This document shows, in pieces, positions 56,613 to 64,000 of a stretch of DNA of 64,000 nt. The stretch's first letter is position 1; each line of letters opens with the position of its first letter. Location of the stretch: positions 3,348,001-3,412,000 of the forward strand of contig NZ_CP082787.1 in assembly GCF_021462285.1 (NCBI RefSeq), in the 5' to 3' direction. Below the pieces are notes generated by a model. That model was not told where the DNA came from. It did not search any database and saw nothing but the letters and a program-made list of their open reading frames with translations. The stretch is from Serratia entomophila (GTDB lineage Bacteria > Pseudomonadota > Gammaproteobacteria > Enterobacterales > Enterobacteriaceae). A program made the translations under genes and the position numbers.

Positions 56613-57996
56613 ATGCCTGAGAGAGGCGCTGCGCCGCCCACTGCTGCAATTGACGGCGCGAAATCTTGATGCCGCCGTTTTTCAGCTCGTCAGGCAGCGG
56701 GAGCAACGCCGCCGGGCGTTGGAAATTGGCCAGCTTATCCTGCGACCAGGCGAGCAACGTCGCCAGCGACAGCGACGGATCGCCGTCGATCACCGCTACC
56801 GGCCGTTGACCGAACTCCGCATCGTCCACCGGCACCACAAACGCCTGCAGAACCTGCGGATGCGCCGCCAGCACCCGCTCGATATCCTCCGGCTGCACGC
56901 CTTCGCCACCGCTGAAGAACAGATTGTCCAACCGGCCGAGAATGCACAGTTCGCCCCGCGCCATCACGCCGCGATCGCGGGTATGGAACCAGCCTTGTTC
57001 ATCGGCCAGCGGCTGCACGGCCCCTCGTCGCCAATAGCCCTGCGCCAGGCTCTGCGCGCGGATCCACACTTCCTCGTTAACCAGCTTTATTTCGCGGCCA
57101 GCCAGCGGCAGCCCCACCCCCGGCCGCGCGTCGGCGCGCTTGGCGCACACCGTCGAGGCCAGTTCGGTCAGGCCGTAACCGCACCAGCAGCGAATGCCCG
57201 CCGCCTCGGCCTGCGCGGTCAAGGCTGGCGGGATCGCCGCGCCGCCCAGCAGCACCGCTTTCAGCGTCAGCCCCGGCAACGGTTGCGTCAGCAGGCGCCA
57301 CAGCTGGGTCGGCACCAGCGAGGCATGAGTGCAGCCCGCCAGCGCCTCGGCCAGCGGCTGCATCTCGCGCACCACCAGAGTGGCGCCCACCGCCAACCAG
57401 CGCCAGACAATCCCCTGGCCGGAAACGTGAAACAGCGGCAGCGACAGCAGCCAGCGATCTTGCCGCTGAAAGTTCATCAGCTGCAATACGCCGGCGGCGC
57501 TGGCCAAATGAGCCGCGTAACTGTGCGCCGCCGCTTTCGGCGCGCCGCTGGAGCCGGAGGTCAGCGTCAGCGTCGCCAGCCGTTGCGGCTCCCAGGGCGC
57601 CGGGTCGGCCCTGCGCGGCTCGGTGGACGGCGGGGCCAGCGGAACAATCCCCGCCGGCAAGGGCGGCAGCGCGTCGGGACTGAAAGCGAAAGCCACGTCC
57701 AGCTCCGGCAGCAGCGTGGCCAGCTGGGCGGCCGGCAGCGCCGGGTTGAGCGGCAGCAGCCGCGCGCCGCACTGCAGCAGCGCCAAATAGGCCAACAGCA
57801 GCGGATAGCTGTTTTTACCGCACAATGCCACACCGCACTCCAGCACCACGCTCTGATGCTGAAAATCCCCCGCCAGCGCATCCACCTGCCGCTGCAGTTC
57901 AGCCCAGCTCACCGGCCGCTGCCCGACGATCAGCGCCGGTGCCTGCGGCCGCAGCTGCGCCCAGCGCCGCCACGGCCAATCATTCAGCTGCACCAT
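56611..57996 (-). CDS. menE: MenE, o-succinylbenzoate-CoA ligase
   Basis: A 461-residue acyl-CoA synthetase of the ANL family. The ATP-binding loop is [17 protein letters not shown], with the later motifs [10 protein letters not shown] and [21 protein letters not shown]. It activates o-succinylbenzoate with CoA in menaquinone synthesis. I use ATG 57996 ([14 protein letters not shown]), which overlaps the menC end by 13 bp; a frame 9 codons longer is possible. It is the last gene of menDHBCE. Confidence 0.94.
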   Translation of the reverse strand: MVQLNDWPWRRWAQLRPQAPALIVGQRPVSWAELQRQVDALAGDFQHQSVVLECGVALCGKNSYPLLLAYLALLQCGARLLPLNPALPAAQLATLLPELDVAFAFSPDALPPLPAGIVPLAPPSTEPRRADPAPWEPQRLATLTLTSGSSGAPKAAAHSYAAHLASAAGVLQLMNFQRQDRWLLSLPLFHVSGQGIVWRWLAVGATLVVREMQPLAEALAGCTHASLVPTQLWRLLTQPLPGLTLKAVLLGGAAIPPALTAQAEAAGIRCWCGYGLTELASTVCAKRADARPGVGLPLAGREIKLVNEEVWIRAQSLAQGYWRRGAVQPLADEQGWFHTRDRGVMARGELCILGRLDNLFFSGGEGVQPEDIERVLAAHPQVLQAFVVPVDDAEFGQRPVAVIDGDPSLSLATLLAWSQDKLANFQRPAALLPLPDELKNGGIKISRRQLQQWAAQRLSQA

Positions 57997-58955
57997 AGGC
58001 GCTCCAGTTGATGCACATCCCACAGCGGCAGCGCGCTCTCCGGCCAGCGGCGCACCAATTGCGCCTGCATCAGCGCCAGCGTGTCCAGCCCGGGAAGGGT
58101 ATCCGGCGTCAGCCAGCGGGCGATGCGCGCCAGCTGGGTCAGCCCCAGGCTGGATTCAATGCTCGAGCCGATCACCGCGGTCAGCCCCGCAGCGTGCGCC
58201 TGTTCCACCAGCGTACGGCAGCGCTCCAGGCTGCCGGTCAGCATCGGCTTGATGACTATCGCCGCGACGCCCGGCTCGGCCTGCACCACAAAATCCGCCT
58301 CGCGCACGCTTTCGTCCCAGGCGATGGCGATGCCGGTCGCCAGAGCGAAATCGCGCGACTCATCGCGGGTTTGACAAGGCTCCTCGAGAAAAGCGATGCG
58401 CTCGCGCAGCGCCGGGTTCACGTATTTGGCGAAACCGTCGGCTTTGGCGCGCGTCCAACTACGGTTGGCGTCCAGCCGCAGACGCAGATCCGGCAACGCC
58501 TCCAGCAGCACGTTGACTATCATGCCGTCGCGCACCGCCTCATACAGCCCCACCTTCACCTTGGCGACCTTCTCGCCCGGCAACGCGGCCAGCGCCTCGA
58601 ACAGCGCATCGGGATCGCCGGTGCACAGCGGCGCCTTGCGATAATCCGCCTGCTGCGGCAGCCGTTGCTCCAGCTCGGCCAGCGCGCAGCTCAGGCCAAA
58701 GGCCACCGACGGCAGCGAGCTGTCGGCCGGGTTCTCCCCCGCCTGCCAACGCTGCAGCCACGCCAGCGCGGCCTGCTCGGCCTGCGCCAGGGTTTCCTGG
58801 CTGAACCCCGGCAGCGGCGCAATTTCCCCCCATCCCCGGCGTTCGCCCTGCTGCACCTGCAGCAACAGGCCCTCGCGGGTTTTCAGCCGCTGATTGCGCA
58901 GCACCACGCCCGCATCCATCGGCACACTGTAGCGGTACAGCGTCGCGCTACGCAT
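57984..58955 (-). CDS. menC: MenC, o-succinylbenzoate synthase
   Basis: A 323-residue enolase-superfamily enzyme that dehydrates SHCHC to o-succinylbenzoate. Catalytic Lys lies in the [11 protein letters not shown] stretch, metal ligands in [14 protein letters not shown] and AWDESVRE, and the second Lys in VIKPMLTGS. The start overlaps the menB stop by one base (TAATG). Length equals E. coli MenC (320) closely. Confidence 0.96.
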   Translation of the reverse strand: MRSATLYRYSVPMDAGVVLRNQRLKTREGLLLQVQQGERRGWGEIAPLPGFSQETLAQAEQAALAWLQRWQAGENPADSSLPSVAFGLSCALAELEQRLPQQADYRKAPLCTGDPDALFEALAALPGEKVAKVKVGLYEAVRDGMIVNVLLEALPDLRLRLDANRSWTRAKADGFAKYVNPALRERIAFLEEPCQTRDESRDFALATGIAIAWDESVREADFVVQAEPGVAAIVIKPMLTGSLERCRTLVEQAHAAGLTAVIGSSIESSLGLTQLARIARWLTPDTLPGLDTLALMQAQLVRRWPESALPLWDVHQLERLWCS

Positions 58956-59812
58956 TACGGGTTTCGCTTGAATTTGCTGAAGTCCGGCTGGCGCTTTTCA
59001 TTGAATGCATTGCGCCCTTCCTGGCCTTCATCGGTCATATAGAACAGCATGGTGGCGTTGCCCGCCAGTTCCTGCAGCCCGGCCTGGCCGTCGCAGTCGG
59101 CGTTCAGCGCCGCTTTCAGGCAGCGCAGCGCCATCGGGCTGTTCTGCAGCATTTCGCGGCACCAGCGCACGGTTTCTTTTTCCAACTCGGCCAGCGGCAC
59201 CACGGTGTTGACCAGCCCCATATCCAGCGCGGCGGCGGCGTCATACTGGCGGCACAGGAACCAGATCTCGCGCGCCTTCTTCTGCCCGACGATGCGCGCC
59301 ATATAGGACGCGCCCCAGCCGCCGTCAAAAGAGCCGACCTTAGGCCCGGTTTGGCCGAAAACGGCGTTGTCCGCCGCAATGGTCAGATCGCACATCATGT
59401 GCAGCACGTGGCCGCCGCCGATCGAATAACCGGCCACCATCGCCACCACCGGCTTCGGGCAGGTGCGGATCTGGCGCTGGAAATCGAGCACGTTCAGGTG
59501 GTGCACGCCGCTGTCGTCGCGGTAGCCGCCGTAGTCACCGCGCACTTTCTGATCGCCGCCGGAGCAAAACGCCTTATCGCCGGCGCCGGTGAGAATAATA
59601 GTGCCGATGCCGTCGTCATAACGGGCGTTGGACAGCGCCTCGATCATCTCTTTTACCGTATGCGGGCGAAACGCGTTGCGCACCTGTGGCCGGTTGATGG
59701 TGATTTTGGCAATGCCGTCGGTAGACTTGTGATACAGGATATCTTCAAAATCGCCGGAACAATCCTGCCAATCAATGGCGGCGTACAGCTGTTCTTCATT
59801 TGGATAGAGCAT
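58955..59812 (-). CDS. menB: MenB, 1,4-dihydroxy-2-naphthoyl-CoA synthase
   Basis: A 285-residue crotonase-fold enzyme, the E. coli length, closing the second ring of the naphthoquinone. The oxyanion hole region reads [21 protein letters not shown], and the bicarbonate-dependent family's [20 protein letters not shown] follows. It lies 9 bp after menH. Confidence 0.98.
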   Translation of the reverse strand: MLYPNEEQLYAAIDWQDCSGDFEDILYHKSTDGIAKITINRPQVRNAFRPHTVKEMIEALSNARYDDGIGTIILTGAGDKAFCSGGDQKVRGDYGGYRDDSGVHHLNVLDFQRQIRTCPKPVVAMVAGYSIGGGHVLHMMCDLTIAADNAVFGQTGPKVGSFDGGWGASYMARIVGQKKAREIWFLCRQYDAAAALDMGLVNTVVPLAELEKETVRWCREMLQNSPMALRCLKAALNADCDGQAGLQELAGNATMLFYMTDEGQEGRNAFNEKRQPDFSKFKRNP

Positions 59813-59821
59813 ATTCGATCC

Positions 59822-60592
59822 TTAACCTGGGTTAACGAGAAAATTCTGCAGCTCGGCGACGAACGCCTGCGGGTTGGCCAGGTGCGCGTTATGCCCGGCC
59901 TGCGGCACAATGCGCAACCTCAATCCGGCGTCGCGCGCCAGCCGTTGAAATTTGGGGTCATTGGCCCCGCACAACACCAGCAGCGGCACCGCCAGCTGCC
60001 GCAGCTGCGGCGCCAAATACGGCTGGCGGCCCAGCGAAGTGGCCTCCAGCATGTCGGCCACCGCCGGGCCGCTATTGTCGGCGCGCGCGGCGATCAGCGC
60101 CTGACGATGCACCTGGCTGAGTTCGGCGAACACCGGCAGCCGGTACCAGTCCGCCAACACCTCGGCAATCGGCTGATGGCGGAAGCGCTCGGCCCAAACG
60201 GCATCCTGTTCACGGCGTTGGCCGCGCAGCGCTTCGTCGGTCAGCCCCGGATTGCCGCCCTCGACAATCACCCCCTGCAGCCCCTCATGCTGGCCGTAGC
60301 AGGCGTGATACATGGCGATGCGCCCGCCGAGCGAGTAGCCCACCAGCCAATAACGTTCGATATTGCGCAGCTGCAGCGCGGCGCTGATTTGCGCGCTGAT
60401 GTCGTCGAAGCCGCTGCACGCCACCGCCACCGAGTCGCCATGGCCCGGCAGATCGATGGCCAGCGACGGCCATTCCGGGCAACGCGAGGCGATCACCCGC
60501 CATTCATTGTTGTTGCCCAACAGGCCGTGCAGCCAGATAAGCCATGGGCGATCCCCTTCACCCCGTTGTAAAACGCGTGTTGCCAGCATCAT
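59822..60592 (-). CDS. menH: MenH, SHCHC synthase
   Basis: A 256-residue alpha/beta hydrolase that removes pyruvate from SEPHCHC. The nucleophile elbow is [13 protein letters not shown] (Ser), with acid Asp in the NDPKFQ segment and His in [11 protein letters not shown]. The start ATG at 60592 overlaps the menD stop (ATGA). Confidence 0.94.
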   Translation of the reverse strand: MMLATRVLQRGEGDRPWLIWLHGLLGNNNEWRVIASRCPEWPSLAIDLPGHGDSVAVACSGFDDISAQISAALQLRNIERYWLVGYSLGGRIAMYHACYGQHEGLQGVIVEGGNPGLTDEALRGQRREQDAVWAERFRHQPIAEVLADWYRLPVFAELSQVHRQALIAARADNSGPAVADMLEATSLGRQPYLAPQLRQLAVPLLVLCGANDPKFQRLARDAGLRLRIVPQAGHNAHLANPQAFVAELQNFLVNPG

Positions 60593-62262
60593 TGCACCGC
60601 CATCTGTTGCACCAGGTGTTGCAGGCATGCGGCCCCATCGCCGGGGGGCACCTGCAGCTCGATTAGCGTCGCGCCGCCGTGGCGCCAGCCTTGCTCAACC
60701 GCCTGCTGCAGCTGGCCCCAATTCTCCGGCCGCGCGTAGTTCAGCCGGAACATCGCCGCCGCGTGGCTGAACTCCACGTCCTGCGGCATGCAGTAGAAAC
60801 GCTGACGATCGGCCTCCGGCGTCGGCAGCAACGAGAAGATTTGGCCGCCGTTGTTATTGACCACCAGCAGCACCGTTGGCGCCGAACACTGCCGCAGCAG
60901 CGCCAGCGCGTTGATGTCGTACAGCGCGGAAAGGTCACCCACCACCGCCAGCGTCGGTCTGGCGGTGGCGCGCTGCACGCCGGCGGCGGTGGAAATCAGG
61001 CCATCGATGCCGCTGGCGCCGCGATTACCGTAGACCGGGTAGCCGGCCGGCAGTTGGGTCAGCGCATCGACCAGCCGCACCACCAGACTGTTGCCGAGAA
61101 ACAGCTGGCCGTTTTCCGGCAACAGCTCCGGCAACCGATGCGCCAGCTGCGCCTCGCCGAAGCGGTTGACCAGGTGAGCCGACGCCGCATCCAGCGCATC
61201 ATCGGCCAGCCGCGCCAGCTCACCGGCCCAGGGAGCGCGCGGCTGCGCCGGATGCAGCGCCAGCCACTGCGCCACCTCGGCGCGAATGCGTCGCCCCCGA
61301 TGCTGGGCCGGATCGAGCCGGCCAGGCAGCGCGTCGATCAACCAGTATTCTTCGGGGCGGCACCGCTCCTGCCACTGCAGCAGGCGCTTGCCGGTCAGGC
61401 TGCCGCCGAACTGCAGCACCAGCTGCGCGTCCTGCAAAATGCGTTGCGCCTGCGGCTGGGCCAGCCAGAGATCGGCACAGGGCAGCGGCTGCCCGGTCTG
61501 CGACTGCACGTCGCCGATCAGCGGCCAGCCGAGCATCGCGGCCCACTCGGCCAGCTTCGCGCCCGCTTCGGTGCTCATGCGCCCGGCCACCACCACACCG
61601 CGCTTTTGCCGCCAGAAAAACCAGTCCGCCTGCGAATGCGCCAGGTGCGCATCTTCCTCCCGCAGCCACGGGCGGTTGTCCTGCCACCAGTCGCCCAACG
61701 CCGCAGACCAATCGGCATAACCCTGTTCATCACCGCCGTACAGCGGTTCGGCAAACGGACAATTGATGTGTAGCGCGCCGTGCCGCAGGCGCGCCATAGC
61801 GCTGTCGACGGCGGATGCCAGCCAACTGGCCGGGATGTCCGGCGTCGGGCGCGGCAGGTCGATATGCAATGTGGGGTGGCTGGCATAGAGGCCATGCTGG
61901 CGAATGGCCTGATTGGCGCCGCAGTCGATCAGTTCCGGCGGCCGATCGGCGGTGAGGAACACCAGCCGTTCACCGGTCAGCCCGGCCTCGATCAGCGAGG
62001 GATAGAGATTCGCCGCAGCGGTGCCGGAGGTGACGATCACCGCCACCGGCTCGCGCGCCGCCTTCGCCAGGCCGAGCGCCAGGTGGCCCAGCCCGCGCTC
62101 ATCAAAATGGGTATGGCAGATAAAAGACCTGTTGGCTGCCGCAGCCAGCGTCAACGGCGTGGAGCGCGAGCCCGGAGCGATACAGACATGCCGCACCCCA
62201 TGGCGGGACAACGCTTCCAACAGCAACACCGCCCATCGGCGATTAAAAACATTTGTCGACAT
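60589..62262 (-). CDS. menD: MenD, SEPHCHC synthase
   Basis: A 557-residue thiamine-diphosphate enzyme (E. coli 556) that joins 2-oxoglutarate and isochorismate. Features: [16 protein letters not shown], the catalytic Glu region [16 protein letters not shown], and the TPP motif [20 protein letters not shown]...VVNNNGG. The start at 62262 ([11 protein letters not shown]) fits the family; an upstream extension does not. menF, which precedes menD in E. coli, is absent here. It is the first gene of the men operon in this window. Confidence 0.96.
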   Translation of the reverse strand: MSTNVFNRRWAVLLLEALSRHGVRHVCIAPGSRSTPLTLAAAANRSFICHTHFDERGLGHLALGLAKAAREPVAVIVTSGTAAANLYPSLIEAGLTGERLVFLTADRPPELIDCGANQAIRQHGLYASHPTLHIDLPRPTPDIPASWLASAVDSAMARLRHGALHINCPFAEPLYGGDEQGYADWSAALGDWWQDNRPWLREEDAHLAHSQADWFFWRQKRGVVVAGRMSTEAGAKLAEWAAMLGWPLIGDVQSQTGQPLPCADLWLAQPQAQRILQDAQLVLQFGGSLTGKRLLQWQERCRPEEYWLIDALPGRLDPAQHRGRRIRAEVAQWLALHPAQPRAPWAGELARLADDALDAASAHLVNRFGEAQLAHRLPELLPENGQLFLGNSLVVRLVDALTQLPAGYPVYGNRGASGIDGLISTAAGVQRATARPTLAVVGDLSALYDINALALLRQCSAPTVLLVVNNNGGQIFSLLPTPEADRQRFYCMPQDVEFSHAAAMFRLNYARPENWGQLQQAVEQGWRHGGATLIELQVPPGDGAACLQHLVQQMAVQ

Positions 62263-62752
62263 AGTTCGCTCGCAGGTCAGTTGGCAGAGATCCTCTCTGG
62301 CGCAAGCCACCCAACGCCGCGCCAAAAGTTATGCTCTGCATTATATGGGGTGTTATTTCCCCGACTTTTGCGCCAGCGCAAGAACGCCGTACATCTCCGC
62401 GACTTTATGTCGGTCAATTCGCTGATTTATCACAAAAACAAAACATAAAAATCACACGGTGATTACAGCATCGGCCATTCGGCCTAAAACCCCACACGCT
62501 AAAAAGGGAAAACGCACATCGGCAGGCGAAAAATAAGGTACGTAATCAAGGCTCTCGCCCAATAAATGTTTATTAACGCTAAACAATCAGTTCGAAAAAC
62601 AGCCAGGGCACCATTAAGCGACTATACTGAGTAGGCATGTTCCTGCCTGCTGTGAACCCATATCAGATCTGCCCAGCGCGAAAAACAGGATGTTCACGAT
62701 CTCCCAGCGGTTTCACCGGCTGCCCTTTTGGTCAGATGTAAGGAGCTTTTGT
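62263..62752. promoter_or_regulatory. Divergent region menD / glucan synthase gene
   Basis: About 490 bp, AT-rich toward the right, with both promoters. An inverted repeat AATCAC-ACG-GTGATT lies at 62450-62464. No RNA gene or convincing ORF is seen. Confidence 0.5.
62450..62464. promoter_or_regulatory. Inverted repeat, possible operator
   Basis: A perfect 6-bp inverted repeat AATCAC/GTGATT with a 3-bp centre in the divergent region. No regulator is assigned. Confidence 0.4.
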
Positions 62753-64000
62753 GTGAAAGAAATACTTATCAATTGGTTAAAAAAACAGCGCAAATCATCA
62801 AAAATAAAACCGTCGGTCACCCGGCGAGGCAAGGGTGAACCCGAGCCCCTCGGCGGCACCATCAAGGCCGAGCTGTTTTCTGTCGACCAAATGGAGCGTT
62901 ACGGCCAACGTCTGGCGCGCTCACACAAGCTGGCAACACGTAAGACCCCCTACTATTTACTGAAACGCCTGGATGATAACGAACGGGTGTTGGCGGAAAG
63001 TTGCCACCAGCTCAGCAACGGTAAAAAAACCAGCATGACGCCCGCCGGGGAATGGCTGCTCGATAACTACTATCTGATCGAAGAGCAGATCCGCGTGGTG
63101 CGCCATCACCTGCCAAAAACCTTCGGCCGCGGCCTGCCGCAGCTGACGACGCCACACAACTGTCCACGCATTTATGACGTCGCCGCCGAGGCCATCGCCC
63201 ACGGCGACGGCCGCTGGGACGCCGAAAGCCTGACGCGCTATATCGCCGCCTATCAAAAGGAAACCAACCTGACGCTGGGTGAGCTCTGGGCCTTGCCCGG
63301 CATGCTGCGCCTGGCGCTGATAGAGAATCTGCGGCGCGTCAGCGTGGAGGTGGCGCAGGCGCAGCGGGAACGCAACCTGGCCGACGACTGGGTGACCAAA
63401 ATGCTCGAATCGGCGGAAAACGATCCCGCCAACCTGATCGTGGTGATAGCCGACATGGCGCGCTCCAATCCGCCGCGCACCAGCGCCTTCGTCGCCGAGC
63501 TGGTGCGCCGCCTGCAGGGGCACGGCACCATGCTGGCGCTGCCGCTCACCTGGGTGGAACAGCGGTTGGCGGAGGTCAGCATGACCTCCGACGAACTGAT
63601 CCACCGCTTTAACCAACAGTTGGCGGTCAATCAGCTGTCGGTCAGCAACAGCATCGCCGGCCTGCGCCAGCTAAGCGAAATGGACTGGGCGGAATTTGTC
63701 GAGACCATGAGCCAGGTCGATCAGACGCTGCGCGAGGATCCGGCCGGGGTCTACCCGATGATGCACTTCGACACCCGCGACAACTATCGCCACGTCATAG
63801 AAATACTGGCGCGCCACAGCCCGCACAACGAAGTGCAGGTGGCCCGCCACGTGCTCAATATGGCGCGCGTGGCGGCCGAAGATCCCGCCTGCGATCCGCG
63901 CCTGCATCACGTCGGCTATTACCTGATCGACGACGGCCGACCGGATCTGGAACAGCAGCTTGAGGTGCAGCTCGGCCGCATCACCCGGCTGCGCCATGCG
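62753..64000 (+). CDS. Cyclic beta-1,2-glucan synthase-like protein, N-terminal part (runs off the window)
   Basis: An open frame of 416 codons from GTG 62753 to the last base, with AAGGAG 8 nt upstream. The sequence includes LFSVDQMERYGQRLARSHKL, GEWLLDNYYLIEEQIRVVRHHLPK, RIYDVAAEAIAHGDGRWDAESLTRYIAAYQ, LGELWALPGMLRLALIENLRRV and MDWAEFVETMSQVDQTLREDPAGVYPMMHFDTRDNYRHVIE. This is the conserved N-terminal region of NdvB-type proteins (about 2800 residues), which elongate, cyclise and trim beta-1,2-glucan in rhizobia and Brucella. The GT84 and GH94 domains would lie beyond the window. Function is inferred from this part only. Confidence 0.85.
   Translation, partial: MKEILINWLKKQRKSSKIKPSVTRRGKGEPEPLGGTIKAELFSVDQMERYGQRLARSHKLATRKTPYYLLKRLDDNERVLAESCHQLSNGKKTSMTPAGEWLLDNYYLIEEQIRVVRHHLPKTFGRGLPQLTTPHNCPRIYDVAAEAIAHGDGRWDAESLTRYIAAYQKETNLTLGELWALPGMLRLALIENLRRVSVEVAQAQRERNLADDWVTKMLESAENDPANLIVVIADMARSNPPRTSAFVAELVRRLQGHGTMLALPLTWVEQRLAEVSMTSDELIHRFNQQLAVNQLSVSNSIAGLRQLSEMDWAEFVETMSQVDQTLREDPAGVYPMMHFDTRDNYRHVIEILARHSPHNEVQVARHVLNMARVAAEDPACDPRLHHVGYYLIDDGRPDLEQQLEVQLGRITRLRHA

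Overview
The window comes from an enterobacterial chromosome, most likely Serratia marcescens or a close relative. The inference rests on gene order and protein content: yejABEF, yejG, bcr-rsuA, radD, rplY, yejK/yejL/yejM, proL, ompC/micF, rcsD-rcsB/rcsC, gyrA, ubiG, nrdAB-yfaE, yfaY, tyrP, yfaZ, katA and menDHBCE. These follow the E. coli map in blocks but with Serratia-like rearrangements, high-GC codons and extra genes. No species marker was searched.

Layout. 1-4.8 kb: microcin C/peptide ABC importer yejABEF, its first gene cut by the window edge. 4.8-13.5 kb: core genes yejG, bcr, rsuA, radD, rplY, yejK, yejL and yejM. 13.6-31.2 kb: an accessory island between tRNA-Pro(GGG) and a tRNA-Ser(UGA)/tRNA-Thr(UGU) pair. 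31.3-33.4 kb: osmE and a small TetR-regulated cluster. 33.5-46 kb: ompC, micF, the Rcs phosphorelay and gyrA. 46-51 kb: ubiG and class Ia ribonucleotide reductase, then a small Hok-like toxin gene. 51.5-56.6 kb: yfaY, tyrP, yfaZ and catalase. 56.6-62.3 kb: the menaquinone operon. From 62.75 kb a gene for a cyclic beta-glucan synthase-like protein runs off the right edge.

The main item of interest is the island at 14.2-30.9 kb. It holds a full lambda-like flexible tail set: tail completion/terminator proteins, tube, G/GT chaperones with a canonical -1 slippery site, tape measure, M, L, K, I, J, an S74-type fibre and a knob-type fibre. It also holds a holin and an endolysin, an antiterminator and a CI-like repressor. 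I see no capsid, portal, terminase, replication or integrase gene and no duplicated tRNA end. This is the gene content of an F-type tailocin (phage-tail-like bacteriocin) rather than an ordinary prophage.

Its control region looks unusual. A strong sigma-70 promoter for the antiterminator has a LexA box over its start site and lies among ACC/GGT repressor half-sites. The CI-like repressor has Thr and Arg where the Ser-Lys self-cleavage dyad should be. A second LexA box precedes a DinI-like gene at the other end of the island. Between the antiterminator and the lysis genes lie three near-identical 57-bp repeats about 130 bp apart, two of them followed by an intrinsic terminator. The inferred scheme is that SOS relieves LexA, the antiterminator is made, it reads through the terminator-studded leader and the internal terminators, and lysis and tail genes are expressed.
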